Assembly (NCBI RefSeq): GCF_017876295.1
Contig: NZ_JAGINT010000002.1
Span: 2,914,001 to 2,978,000, forward strand
Source: Kribbella aluminosa
Lineage (GTDB): Bacteria; Actinomycetota; Actinomycetes; Propionibacteriales; Kribbellaceae
Reading direction: 5' to 3'
DNA length: 64,000 bases
Below are positions 54,050 through 63,543 of this stretch, one piece after another (position 1 is the first letter of the stretch; every line of letters begins with the position of its first letter). The notes beneath the pieces were generated by a model, which saw only the letters and a program-made list of their open reading frames with translations, was not told the origin of the DNA and ran no database searches. Both the position numbers and the translations under genes were made by a program.

Positions 54050-54661
54050 CGCTTGACGGAGCGCCGCGCGTGTACAAGTTCGCAGCCCGCGAGCTGACCG
54101 TCACCGATCCGTTCGCCGTGTACTACGTCCCCCGTGCGGAGGTATGCGGCGACGCGTCGGGGCAGTCGGCGTTGAGGCCGGATCCTCGCCCCAGCGGACG
54201 AGCGGGGGCATGGCCACCATTCGTGGGCGGTACCGAAACGCCGCGGTGGACAGGAGCGTTCGCGCTGGACGGCATACGGGCGCTGAAGCCGGTGGGGAAA
54301 CGAAGGCCTCGTAGCCGTCGGCGCCGACGGTGAGGGTGCGGTAGAGCCTGAAGGTGCGGGTCCCATCAAGTCGACCTCGAGGTCGAACAGCGATTCGAGC
54401 GACTCGAGGGCACGACGGATCAGGCCCGAGCCGCGCATGCTCTGGTCGGCGAGCACGTGGATCGCCGGGTCGGCAAGGGCCTTGCGCTGCCCGTTCTGAT
54501 TGGCCAGCCCGACAGAGGCCAGCGTTTTCGGTTAACGCGCGTCGGTTCCAGCCGCAGCATCCGTCCCAGCTTTCGCGACCCGACCGCATGTGCAGCGCCG
54601 CCAGCGCCCGGAGGCAGGCCAACCCGTCGATCAGTGACTGATTCGGCTGGGCCGGTTCCAC
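54050..54661 (-). pseudogene. IclR-family regulator remnant with several frameshifts
   Basis: Pieces in three frames of the minus strand line up with one IclR protein: EPAQPNQSLIDGLACLRALA, then GSRKLGRMLRLEPTRVNR (the helix-turn-helix), then LADQSMRGSGLIRRALESLE and SLFDLEV. Further downstream no clear sensing domain can be followed. It lies upstream of the nadB-like pseudogene on the same strand, so this short segment has decayed as a unit. Confidence 0.55.
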
Positions 54662-54706
54662 GGTGCTAATTTTGCATTACTTGCGAAGGCGGCCGGGAGA
54701 CGACAT

Positions 54707-55483
54707 GTGCGGGTTCGGATCGTGACGGGAGTCGCCGCCTCCACCGCGGCGTACCACGTCGACGGTGACTCGGTCGGTGTGCTTGTCTGCCATGGGTTCG
54801 CCGGTAGCGGACTGTCGGTGCGTCCCTGGGCGGAGGCTGTCGCGACTGCGGGCCATACGGTCGCGTTGCCTTTGCTACCGGGGCACGGGACGTGCTGGCA
54901 GGACTTGGAGCAGACGACCTGGACCGACTGGTACGACGAGGTCGAAAGGGCTCTCCTCGGGCTGCGGGACCGGTGTACCGACATCTTCGTCTTCGGGTTC
55001 TCGATGGGCGGCGCGCTGGCCCTGAGACTCGCTCAGCGCCACCCCGACCTGATCGCCGGACTCGTCCTCGTCAACCCGGCGATCGCCACTCGCGATTGGC
55101 GGATCGGTCTGATCGGCAGGCTTCCGGCGCTGACCCGTTTGGTCCGCACTGCTCCCGGCATCGGTGGCGACGTCAGAAAGCCCGGTGTCGGTGAGACCGG
55201 CTATGAGGTCGTCCCGACGCGCGCGGTCCACGAGTTGACGCTGCTCTGGCGGGCCGTTCGCGCCGACCTCGCGGCGGTCCGTGCCCCGACCCTCGTCTAC
55301 CGCAGCCGAATCGATCACGTCGTGGACGACTCCTCGGTCGACCTGCTGCGGAGCCGGCTTCCCACTCGCCCGGTCATCGAGGTGCTCGAGCACAGCTATC
55401 ACGTGGCGACACTCGACAACGACGCCTCGACAATCATCGACGGAAGCCTGACCTGGCTGGCGAAGCACCGGCCTCGCGGATAA
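54707..55483 (+). CDS. Alpha/beta-hydrolase, carboxylesterase-like
   Basis: 258 aa. VLVCHGFAGSGLSVRPWAEA (oxyanion region), nucleophile motif FGFSMGGAL (Ser ~105), an Asp in YRSRIDHVVDD and a His in LEHSYHVATLD form a full triad. The pattern is that of Est30-type carboxylesterases and monoacylglycerol lipases. No signal peptide. GTG 54707 or GTG 54722 could be the start. It is divergent from the IclR remnant. Confidence 0.8.
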   Translation: MRVRIVTGVAASTAAYHVDGDSVGVLVCHGFAGSGLSVRPWAEAVATAGHTVALPLLPGHGTCWQDLEQTTWTDWYDEVERALLGLRDRCTDIFVFGFSMGGALALRLAQRHPDLIAGLVLVNPAIATRDWRIGLIGRLPALTRLVRTAPGIGGDVRKPGVGETGYEVVPTRAVHELTLLWRAVRADLAAVRAPTLVYRSRIDHVVDDSSVDLLRSRLPTRPVIEVLEHSYHVATLDNDASTIIDGSLTWLAKHRPRG

Positions 55484-55618
55484 CCCACGGCCTGTCCTAT
55501 CCGCCATATTCAGATCGCTATCGGCTGATAGCTGTGATCGCATGCCGCTGACGGTCCGCGGCGCGTTGGGCTCCGGTAGCGTCGCGCTCGAACCATGACC
55601 TTCGGAGGTAGAACCGGT

Positions 55619-56485
55619 ATGGCGACCAGCTCGCACGTCCTCGTGATCGGCATCGACGGCGTCAGGTACGACGTACTGCAGGAGGTGGCGACGCCGAACA
55701 TCGACGCGATCGGGCGCAACGGCTTCCTCCGCCCGGTGGTGGTGAACCGAGCGGCACCCACCATCTCGGGCCCCAGCTGGACGACCATGGTGACGGGGGT
55801 CCTGGCTCCGATCCATCAGGTCTTCGGCAACGACTTCAGCTCGGCACGGCTCGCGGCCTGTCCTGACTTCGTGTCGCTGGCCCGGGACACGCATCCCGGG
55901 ATCCCGACGTACGTCGGTGCCGACTGGGAGCCACTGGTCACGAGCCACAGCGGCGGGCCGTTGTTCGGCGGTGGTGGCTATCTGCCTGACCGCCGTCGGG
56001 ACGCCTCTTCGACGCCGCGGAACTGGCACGACTCCGATCAAGACGTCGCCGACCAGGCCCGTCAGTTCCTCGGCAGAGTCCGATCGGACTCGGGGTCGGT
56101 CTCCTTCGTCTACCAGCACGGACCGGACACGGCCGGGCACCAGACCGGAGTCAGCGATCTCTATCGGGAGTTCATCGAAGCGTCGGACACCAGGGTCGGC
56201 CAGCTCGTCGAGGCAGTCCGCAACCGCCCGCAGTACACCGCCGAACGCTGGCTGATCGTCGTGGCGACAGATCATGGCCACGTCGACGCCGGAGGCCACG
56301 GTGGCGACACGCCCGCGGAGCGAGAGGCCTGGATCGCGGCCGAGGGGGCGGACGTTCCTCTCGACGACGAGGAGTTGATCCTCGAACAGGCAGATGTCGC
56401 CGGCCACGTCGCCCACGTCCTGGATCTGCCCCGCCCGGGTGAGGGCGTTGGCGTCCCGTTCGGCACCCGGAAGTCGGCGGCATAA
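55619..56485 (+). CDS. Type I phosphodiesterase / alkaline-phosphatase-superfamily protein
   Basis: 288 aa. VLVIGIDGVRYDVL holds the first metal Asp; the nucleophile Thr is in APTISGPSWTTMVTG; further ligands are in HGPDTAGHQTG and VATDHGHVDAGGHGG. These fit nucleotide pyrophosphatase/phosphodiesterases. ATG 55619 has GGAGG ten bases upstream; ATG 55595 has none. Cytoplasmic by appearance, substrate unknown. Confidence 0.82.
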   Translation: MATSSHVLVIGIDGVRYDVLQEVATPNIDAIGRNGFLRPVVVNRAAPTISGPSWTTMVTGVLAPIHQVFGNDFSSARLAACPDFVSLARDTHPGIPTYVGADWEPLVTSHSGGPLFGGGGYLPDRRRDASSTPRNWHDSDQDVADQARQFLGRVRSDSGSVSFVYQHGPDTAGHQTGVSDLYREFIEASDTRVGQLVEAVRNRPQYTAERWLIVVATDHGHVDAGGHGGDTPAEREAWIAAEGADVPLDDEELILEQADVAGHVAHVLDLPRPGEGVGVPFGTRKSAA

Positions 56486-56657
56486 CAGTCCCTCGCGGGA
56501 TGCTGCGGCCAGAGCGGGCCGACTGGTAGCCGCGTTCCAGTTATGACCGCGATAGCAAGACCGAAGGGGCCGAGCTGTTACCTGATCGTCAGCTGTGCTG
56601 ATAACTCTGGGCGACAGACAGCGGGTTCGTAGCCCGCATCCTCGAAAGGGAGTCATC

Positions 56658-57939
56658 GTGAGATCTTTCCGCCCCACAATTGCATTCTCGGCGACGCTCG
56701 GTCTGCTGGCCGGTCTGGGCGCTGTACTGGCCGGGTCAGCTCCGGCCGGTGCGGCGCAGGGCCGCGGCCGGGCTACCCCGTCCGGATCACGTGGTTTTCG
56801 TGTTGTTCGAGAACACCTCTGCCGGTTCGGTGATCGGCAGCCCGAACGCGCCGTACTTCAACCAGCTCGCCTCGACCGGCGCGAATTTCACCAGCTCGTT
56901 CGCGATCGAGCATCCGAGTCAGCCCAACTATCTCGACCTGTTCTCCGGGTCGAACCAGGGTGTCACAGACGACTCGTGTCCGCACACCTTCAGCAGTGAC
57001 AACGAGGGTGCACAGCTGATCGCGAAGGGCCTCACCTTCAGCAGTTACTCCGAGGACCTGCCAGCCACGGGATCGACCACGTGCGGCTCCGGGAGATATG
57101 CCCGCAAGCATGCGCCGTGGACGAACTTCACCAACGTGCCCGCGTCGAACAGCAAGCCGTTCAGTGCGTTCCCGACCGACTTCACGCAGCTGCCGACGGT
57201 GTCCTGGGTGATCCCGAACCTGTGCAACGACATGCACGACTGCTCGGTGTCGACCGGCGACAACTGGCTCAAGGCTCACCTGGATGCCTATGTTCAGTGG
57301 GCGAAGACCCATAACAGCATCTTGATCACAACCTTCGACGAAGACGACTACTCGGGGAACAACCGGATCGCCACGATCGTCAACGGACAGCCCGTCAAGC
57401 CTGGCAGTTATGCCGAGCACATCGATCACTTCGACGTACTAAGGACCGTCGAGGACATGTACGGCCTGCCGTATGCAGGGGCCGCCGCGCAGGCCACGCC
57501 CATCACCGATGCCTGGGCGACCAGCGCCGATGTCCGCGAGATCTTCCTGCAAGGCGGTCTCGCGATGGATGACCCGGCCTCCTCCGCGACCGCCGGGACC
57601 CAGCTGATCGTCTGGGGTCGCAACGGTGGCGCGAACCAGCGGTGGAGCTTTCAGCCGAACACCGATGGCACCGTGACGATCAAGAACAGCGCATCCGGGC
57701 AGTGCCTCGACAACGCAGCGAGCTCGACCACGGCCGGCACGAAGATCATTCAGTGGCCTTGCACGGGTGGCGCGAACCAGCGCTGGACGGTCGTCTCGAG
57801 CGGCTCCGGCTATGCCCTGCTCAGTAAGGTGAGCGGTCTGGCCATCACCGCGACGGGCACCACGAACGGTTCCGTCCTCACCCAGCAGCCGAACTCGCGA
57901 ACCGTCCAGCAGACCTGGTCGTTCGCCACAGCCGGATAG
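56658..57939 (+). pseudogene. Secreted phosphoesterase with ricin-type lectin domain, frameshifted after the signal peptide
   Basis: GTG 56658 with AAAGGGAG upstream encodes a signal peptide (RSFRPTIAFSATLGLLAGLG, ending APAGAAQG). Near 56765 the frame changes by a net +1 base and continues LPRPDHVVFVLFENTSAGSV, the start of a phosphatidylinositol-specific/acid phosphatase-type phosphoesterase (PF04185-like), with HPSQPNYLDLFSG and TTFDEDDYSGNNRI. The C-terminus (~290-420) is a ricin-B-like lectin with NQRWSF, NQRWTV and QQTWSF repeats. As written the enzyme lacks a usable export signal in frame. Confidence 0.75.
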
Positions 57940-58015
57940 CGCCGCAGCAACGAACCACTGACGGCCGCAGTTCAGGGCCGACATGCCAGTCAGTTGCTCC
58001 TGGCATCAGTACAGG

Positions 58016-58046
58016 CCATCGTCCGCACCAGACCTGCGGACGATGG
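58016..58046. terminator. Hairpin terminator between convergent genes
   Basis: Perfect 12-bp stem CCATCGTCCGCA / TGCGGACGATGG with a seven-base loop, directly beside the stop of the minus-strand regulator and 77 bp after the phosphoesterase stop. Confidence 0.75.
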
Positions 58047-59207
58047 TCACAGCGCGACTGGAATCGGGGACGCGCCAGCTGCGAGGGCACCGCAGCTGGC
58101 GCGCACGCGCAGCTCTGGGCGCAGGAGCAACTGGTGCGGAGGCCGCCGAGGCTCGCGTAGCCGCTGCATCAGGAGATCGACCGCCGCGGCTCCGACGGCT
58201 TCGCGTGGTGGCCCCACGGCGGTGAGTGGGGGGTCTGCCAGCGCGGCGAGTTCGTCGTCGTACGTGACGACCGCGAGGTCGCCTGGGATCTCGATCCCGG
58301 CTTGACGAAGCCGGCTTACCAGTGGCAGCGCGGCGGCGTCGTTGTGGACCAGCAGAGCGTCGGCAGTCCCTGCGCGCACGCACTCGATCAGCGCCGCTGC
58401 GGCTTGGTCCACGGCCGCTGGACTGTCCCCGTCGAGTGTCCTCGGAACCTCGGAGGCGCATTCCTCGAGCCCGAGCTCTGACCGTGCCTCCTCGTAGCCT
58501 GCCCGCAACCGGGGTGCCGTGATCGTGTCGGAGTGCAGCAGACCGATCCGGTGGTGGCCGAGGCCCGCGAGGTGACGTACGGCCGTGTAAGCGCCGAATT
58601 CGTGGTCTGTCGCCACCTGCTCAACGCTGCCCGAGTCGCGGCCGACACGTCGCTCGGCCAGAACGGTGGGCACTGGGATCGAGCGCAACCATTCCTCGGT
58701 CTCGCGAGATCTGCTGGGGTCCAGGCGAGTCGCGATGACCAGGCCGTCGATGCCGGCTTCGAGGAGCCGGGTGACCAGCGACCGCTCCTCGGCGACATCG
58801 TTCTGGGAGACCCCCAGGACGAGCTTCGCGCCTAACGCATCCGCCGCGCTGCGGGCCCCGGCGACGACCTTCGGGTAGTAGTACGCCGAATGCGGTACGA
58901 CCATGCCGATCGTCGGCGCACCGGGCGCGCGGGTCGCGGGTGCGTACAGCGCGGTGGAGGGGGATCCGGCTGGACGGCCGTCCGCCCCGGCAGGCACGGC
59001 GATGCGCGTCGCCCCACCGTGAACGCGCGCCACGAGGCCGTTGCGTGCCAGTTCGCGGACATCGACCCGCAGGGTGACGGCCGAGACACCGAGTTGATGG
59101 GCCAACTCGCTGATCTTGACCGTGCCCCGCTTCTCGACGCTCTCCAGGATCGCGCGGTGCCGCTCCTCGGCCCGCAGTACCGGCTTCCCATCCACCGCGT
59201 CCGTCAT
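58047..59207 (-). CDS. Regulator with DeoR-type DNA-binding and LacI-type sugar-binding domains
   Basis: 386 aa. The N-terminal ~60 residues are a DeoR-like winged helix (RHRAILESVEKRGTVKISEL, LGVSAVTLRVDVRELARNGL, VARVHGGATR). From ~100 the protein is a periplasmic-binding-protein-like domain as in LacI/GalR (IGMVVPHSAYYYPKVVAGAR, DGLVIATRLD, HRIGLLHSD, DALLVHNDAAAL). The combination is found in actinobacteria but is unlike classical DeoR or LacI. Divergent from the ABC operon at 59321, with a 26-bp palindrome between them. It should repress that operon until its sugar binds. TTG 59213 is an alternative start. Confidence 0.85.
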   Translation of the reverse strand: MTDAVDGKPVLRAEERHRAILESVEKRGTVKISELAHQLGVSAVTLRVDVRELARNGLVARVHGGATRIAVPAGADGRPAGSPSTALYAPATRAPGAPTIGMVVPHSAYYYPKVVAGARSAADALGAKLVLGVSQNDVAEERSLVTRLLEAGIDGLVIATRLDPSRSRETEEWLRSIPVPTVLAERRVGRDSGSVEQVATDHEFGAYTAVRHLAGLGHHRIGLLHSDTITAPRLRAGYEEARSELGLEECASEVPRTLDGDSPAAVDQAAAALIECVRAGTADALLVHNDAAALPLVSRLRQAGIEIPGDLAVVTYDDELAALADPPLTAVGPPREAVGAAAVDLLMQRLREPRRPPHQLLLRPELRVRASCGALAAGASPIPVAL

Positions 59208-59261
59208 CCCCAAACGATATCACTATCCGCCAGTTCGTCGAAAGAACTTGCGAATGAAACC

Positions 59262-59298
59262 TTGACGGCAGGCAAGTGACATCAAATGATGTCACTTG
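59262..59298 (+). promoter_or_regulatory. Promoter TTGACG-N17-AATGAT overlapped by a 26-bp perfect palindrome
   Basis: -35 TTGACG at 59262-59267, -10 AATGAT at 59285-59290. The operator CAAGTGACATCA-AA-TGATGTCACTTG fills 59273-59298 with no mismatch. AGGAG at 59311-59315 precedes ATG 59321. Position over the -10 predicts repression by the divergent DeoR/LacI-like protein. Confidence 0.8.
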
Positions 59299-59320
59299 AT
59301 TCGAAGCGATAGGAGCGGAC

Positions 59321-60634
59321 ATGAACTGGCGCAAGGGCGCGGCCGTTGCCGTAGCCATCGGAACGGCGGCGCTGCTGGCCGCTTGTGGGACGAACAACGG
59401 TGGAGCTGGGGCAGCCGCTCAAAGCTCTCCCCAGCAGGCGAGCGGTGAGATCGTGTTCTGGTCCTTCCTCAAGGGATCGGATGCCGTTGCGGCGGCCTTC
59501 GAGAAGACCCACCCGGGGATCAAGGTGAAGTTCGAGACCCAGGCGGGTGGGCCGGACTACTACACGAAACTGTCGAACGCCGTGAAGTCGGGGGCGGTGC
59601 CTGACGTCGCCGTCGCGGAGTACACCCGACTCCCCGAGATCGTGAGTCTCGGCGGCGCGCAGGACCTCACGCCGGCCGCCGGGGCGCTGGTCGAGAAGAC
59701 GTTCCCCGAGCCCATCCGTCAACTGGTGACGTTGGGGGGCAAGACGTGGGGAGTCCCGCGCGATGCCGCACCGATGCTCTACTACTACCGCAAGGACTTC
59801 TTCGCCGCTCACGGCTTGACGCCCGCCACGACGTGGGACGAGTTCCGCGCGCTCGCGGCGAAGGTCGTCAAGGCTGATCGGAAGGCACGAGCTGCGGCCT
59901 ACCTCAGCGGAGACGCCAACCTTCTCACCGATCTCTCCTGGCAGGCCGGCGCCCATTGGTTCGGCACGGACGGCGATGCCTGGACGGTCAACGTCGACGA
60001 CGCGGCCTCGAAGAAGGTCGTCAACTACTGGCAGGGCCTCGCCAAGGACCACTTGGTCGGCACCTTCCCGACGTACGCCGACGAGTTCTGGCAGGGTGTC
60101 CAGTCCAACAAGGTGGTCGGCTATGTCTGCGCCAGCTGGTGCGCCGGCGGCCTGCAGGCGACGGTTCCCGGCCAGACCGGCAAGTGGGCCGTTGCCGAGT
60201 TGCCGAGCTGGGACGGCAAGCCGGCTTCGGCGATGTGGGGTGGCTCCTCGTTCATCATCCCGAAGGGCGCGAAGAACGCGGCTGCGGCGCAGACGTTCAT
60301 CAACTGGATCACGACCGACCCTACGGGCATCGCGGCGTGGTACGGCTCCGGCACCAGCAGCATGTACCCGGCCTCGCCCGAACTGCTGCCGGTGGCGAAG
60401 AAGTCGTTCAACACGAAGTTCTTCGGCGGACAGGACATCTTCGAGGTCGGCACCCGTTCGTACACGGCCGTCACCGGCGGTTGGACCTGGGGCCCGGCGA
60501 TGTCGGTGACGGACAAGGCCTTGCTCGACCGCATCGGCAAGATCCAGGCCGGGTCACTCGGTGACGCCCTTGCCGGCGTCGATGCGGAGACGACCAAAGC
60601 CTTGCAGAGCCGCGGTCTGAATGTCCGGGGTTGA
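59321..60634 (+). CDS. Sugar ABC transporter substrate-binding lipoprotein
   Basis: 437 aa. Signal with lipobox LLAAC (Cys ~22), then family-1 solute-binding protein sequence (EIVFWSFLKGSDAVAAAFEK, VPRDAAPMLYYYRKDFF, AMWGGSSFIIPKGAKNAAAA). First gene of an operon with two permeases, a hydroxyacid dehydrogenase and a Tat-exported protein. Controlled through the palindrome at 59273-59298. The ligand is unknown. Confidence 0.92.
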   Translation: MNWRKGAAVAVAIGTAALLAACGTNNGGAGAAAQSSPQQASGEIVFWSFLKGSDAVAAAFEKTHPGIKVKFETQAGGPDYYTKLSNAVKSGAVPDVAVAEYTRLPEIVSLGGAQDLTPAAGALVEKTFPEPIRQLVTLGGKTWGVPRDAAPMLYYYRKDFFAAHGLTPATTWDEFRALAAKVVKADRKARAAAYLSGDANLLTDLSWQAGAHWFGTDGDAWTVNVDDAASKKVVNYWQGLAKDHLVGTFPTYADEFWQGVQSNKVVGYVCASWCAGGLQATVPGQTGKWAVAELPSWDGKPASAMWGGSSFIIPKGAKNAAAAQTFINWITTDPTGIAAWYGSGTSSMYPASPELLPVAKKSFNTKFFGGQDIFEVGTRSYTAVTGGWTWGPAMSVTDKALLDRIGKIQAGSLGDALAGVDAETTKALQSRGLNVRG

Positions 60635-60643
60635 ACGCGTCCG

Positions 60644-61534
60644 ATGAGCACCCCGATGATTCGCAGGCAACGCCGAACTGCGGGACTGCTCCTCGGTCCC
60701 TATTTCGTCCTTGCCTGCCTCGTGACCCTGGCCCCGTTGGTGTATGCGGCTTGGCTCAGCTTGTTCAGCGATCGGAGCTCCGGGCTGGGATTCGGCGGCG
60801 TCGAGCACGTCTTCGTTGGACTCGGCAACTACCTTCGGGCCTTGGGAGACAGCACGTTCCGGGCCGGTTTCGTGACGGTTGCGGCGTACATGTGCCTCTA
60901 CGTGCCGGTGCTTGTCGTGGCGTCCCTCGCGCTGGCACTGCTGCTCGACTCCGGGCTCGCTTGGGCCCGGAAGGCGATGCAGGCCGCGCTTTTCCTCCCG
61001 CACGCAGTGCCGGGGCTCATCGCTGCCCTCATTTGGCTGTACCTGTACACGCCCGGGCTCAGCCCGGTCATCGGGTGGCTGGGCGGCCTCGGGGACAACG
61101 GGGGGCCGGCCAACACGGCCCCGCTCGTGTCCGTGATCAACATCGCGGTCTGGCAATGGCTGGGCTACAACGTGGTGATCTTCTATGCCGCGCTGCAGGC
61201 CGTCCCGCGTGAGGTGGTCGAAGCGGCCGCTGTGGACGGCGCGAAGACCTGGCAGATCGCGGTACGTATCAAGGCGCCGTTGATCCGGTCCGCGGTCACG
61301 ATGGCTGCGCTGTTCACCGCGATCGGCGGGGTGCAGTTGTTCACCGAGCCGAAGATCCTCGACCAGGCGTCGGCATCGATCACGAGTACCTGGACGCCGA
61401 ACATGTTCCTGCAGAGCGCGGCGTTCGACCGCAACGACTTCGGGCTCGCCGCCGCGGCGTCGATCCTCCTCGCCCTGGTGGCAGGCGGAGCGTCGTTCTT
61501 CGTGATGCGTCTCGGCCGGAGGGGAGAAGCATGA
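60644..61534 (+). CDS. Carbohydrate ABC transporter permease, MalF type
   Basis: 296 aa with six hydrophobic segments and the EAA loop (REVVEAAAVDGAKTWQIAVRIKAPLIRS region). Nine bases after the binding-protein stop; its end overlaps the next permease by four bases. Membrane channel subunit of the importer. Confidence 0.9.
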   Translation: MSTPMIRRQRRTAGLLLGPYFVLACLVTLAPLVYAAWLSLFSDRSSGLGFGGVEHVFVGLGNYLRALGDSTFRAGFVTVAAYMCLYVPVLVVASLALALLLDSGLAWARKAMQAALFLPHAVPGLIAALIWLYLYTPGLSPVIGWLGGLGDNGGPANTAPLVSVINIAVWQWLGYNVVIFYAALQAVPREVVEAAAVDGAKTWQIAVRIKAPLIRSAVTMAALFTAIGGVQLFTEPKILDQASASITSTWTPNMFLQSAAFDRNDFGLAAAASILLALVAGGASFFVMRLGRRGEA

Positions 61535-62508
61535 CCCAGCCGACAGTCGCGTGGACGCGGGTGTCCAGGCCGACCTCGGCCGCCGTCCTGGGCGCCCAGT
61601 CGGGTCCTGGGCAGACGGCGCCAATGGAACGCCCGAAGGATCGGCCGAACCGCGGCAGAACACGTCCTGCCTGGCTGTCCCGGTCGGTGATCAACGTCGT
61701 ACTGCTCATCGCTGTGGCCTATGCGCTCCTTCCGCAGGTGTGGCTGGTGATGGCGTCGACGAAGGATCTCCACGACCTCTTCGGTACCAACGGCTTCGCT
61801 CCCGGTGCCGGGTTCAACCTCGACGAGAACCTGCGATACCTCTTCCAGGCACAGGACGGGATCTACCTGCGTTGGCTGGGCAACACGGTGCTGTACGCCG
61901 GAGGCGGGGCCCTCGCGGCGTCCCTCCTGTGCGTCATGGCGGGCTACGCCTTCGACAAGCTCGAGGTCCCGGGCCGCGAGGCACTCTTCGGCCTGGTCCT
62001 GGTCGGCGTGATGATCCCGAGTACGGCGTTGGCGTTGCCGACGTACCTGCTGGCCTCGAAGGTTGGCCTCGCCAACACCTTCCTGGGAGTGTTCATCCCC
62101 GGCCTGGTGTTCCCGTTCGGGGTGTACCTGGCCCGGATCTTCAGCGCCGCTTACGTGCCGGACGCCGTGATCGGCGCGAGTCGCGTCGATGGCGCGGGGG
62201 AAATGCGGACGTTCTGGTCGGTCGCGTTCCCGATGATGCGACCTGGCTTCGTCACGATTCTGTTGTTCCAGTTCACCGCGATCTGGAACAGCTTCTTCCT
62301 GCCGCTCATCATGCTCTCGGACACTCGGCTCTACCCGGTGAATCTCGGTCTGTATGTCTGGAACACGACCGCGATGAGCCAGGGCCGACCAGAGGACTAC
62401 CTGCTCGCGATCACCGGCTCGCTGGTCGCGATCGTGCCGCTCATCCTGTTGTTCCTTACCCTGCAACGCTTCTGGCGTGCGGGCATGACCGCGGGGGCGA
62501 TCGATTGA
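61531..62508 (+). CDS. Carbohydrate ABC transporter permease, MalG type
   Basis: 325 aa. A long basic cytoplasmic leader (~1-50) precedes six hydrophobic segments; the EAA loop is in DAVIGASRVDGAGEMRTFWS-VAFPMMRPG. ATG 61531 overlaps the stop of the partner gene (ATGA). Its stop overlaps the TTG start of the dehydrogenase. Confidence 0.9.
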   Translation: MTQPTVAWTRVSRPTSAAVLGAQSGPGQTAPMERPKDRPNRGRTRPAWLSRSVINVVLLIAVAYALLPQVWLVMASTKDLHDLFGTNGFAPGAGFNLDENLRYLFQAQDGIYLRWLGNTVLYAGGGALAASLLCVMAGYAFDKLEVPGREALFGLVLVGVMIPSTALALPTYLLASKVGLANTFLGVFIPGLVFPFGVYLARIFSAAYVPDAVIGASRVDGAGEMRTFWSVAFPMMRPGFVTILLFQFTAIWNSFFLPLIMLSDTRLYPVNLGLYVWNTTAMSQGRPEDYLLAITGSLVAIVPLILLFLTLQRFWRAGMTAGAID

Positions 62509-63518
62509 GTGCCAACGGCAACGGGCGCCCCCGGGCCTTGCTCGCGATGGGTAGGACGGTCCGGGACGAGCTGTTCGGTCCCGACGACGTACGCCGCCTC
62601 AACAGTCTCGTCAACCTCCGTCCGGGGCACGCGGTGCAGGACTTCGCGACGGTGCCCGACCTCGGCATGGTCGAGGTGCTGGTGACCGGGTGGGGGTGCC
62701 CGCCGGTGGATGCCGGCGTCCTGCGGCGGGCGCCGCGCCTTCGGGCGATCGTCCACACCGGCGGCTCGGTCAAGCATCACGTCACCGATGCTTGCTGGGA
62801 GCAAGGGATTGTCGTCTCGTCCGCGGTCGAGGCGAACGCCGTTCCGGTCGCGGAGTACACCCTGGCGGCGATCCTGTTCGGGCAGAAGCGCGTCATCGAG
62901 ACCAGCAGGCGCTACTGCGAGCTTCGGGAGTCGCGATCGTGGGCGTCGTCGTACGCCGGCTTCGGCAACTACCGACGGGTCGTGGGGATCGTAGGTGCGT
63001 CGCGGATCGGCCGCAGGGTCATCGAACTGCTCGCACCGTTCGACCTCGAGGTGCAACTGGCCGACCCGTACGTCGATCGCGAGGACGCCGACCGCCTCGG
63101 CGTCCGGCTCGTCGAACTCGACGAGCTGCTCGCGGCGTCCGACACCGTCTCCCTGCATGTCCCGAGCCTGCCCGAGACGCGACACCTGCTGAACGATCGG
63201 CGGCTTGCCCTGATGCGCGACGGCGCCACGCTGATCAACACGGCCAGGGGTGCCGTGGTCGACGGTGCCGCACTCACTCGCGAGCTGATCTCGCGACGTC
63301 TGCACGCGGTCATCGATGTCACCGAGCCCGAGCCACTTCCGGCGGACTCGCCGCTCTACGACCTGCCGAACGTGTTGCTCACCCCGCACATCGCGGGCTC
63401 GCTGGGCAACGAACTGCGCCGTCTCGTCGACCACAGCCTCGACGAACTGGAGCGGTGGACCCAGGGCAACCCCTTCGCGTCCCCGGTCCGGCGCGAGCTA
63501 CTCAGCACGTCCGCATGA
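62505..63518 (+). CDS. D-isomer 2-hydroxyacid dehydrogenase
   Basis: 337 aa. TTG 62505 overlaps the permease stop (TTGA); ATG 62547 is an alternative. The NAD fold is VVGIVGASRIGRRVIELL, and catalytic residues are in LINTARGAVVDGAAL (Arg), VIDVTEPEPL (Glu) and LTPHIAGSLG (His). The family reduces 2-oxoacids or oxidises D-2-hydroxyacids, for example in sugar-acid metabolism. In this operon it probably handles an acid made from the imported sugar. Confidence 0.88.
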   Translation: MSANGNGRPRALLAMGRTVRDELFGPDDVRRLNSLVNLRPGHAVQDFATVPDLGMVEVLVTGWGCPPVDAGVLRRAPRLRAIVHTGGSVKHHVTDACWEQGIVVSSAVEANAVPVAEYTLAAILFGQKRVIETSRRYCELRESRSWASSYAGFGNYRRVVGIVGASRIGRRVIELLAPFDLEVQLADPYVDREDADRLGVRLVELDELLAASDTVSLHVPSLPETRHLLNDRRLALMRDGATLINTARGAVVDGAALTRELISRRLHAVIDVTEPEPLPADSPLYDLPNVLLTPHIAGSLGNELRRLVDHSLDELERWTQGNPFASPVRRELLSTSA

Positions 63519-63543
63519 CCAAACCCAGATCCAAGGAGCTGTC

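Noticed and set aside
61551..62504. Upstream extension of the hydroxyacid dehydrogenase frame
   Set aside because: It overlaps the MalG-type permease in a different frame; TTG 62505 with stop-start overlap is the natural start.
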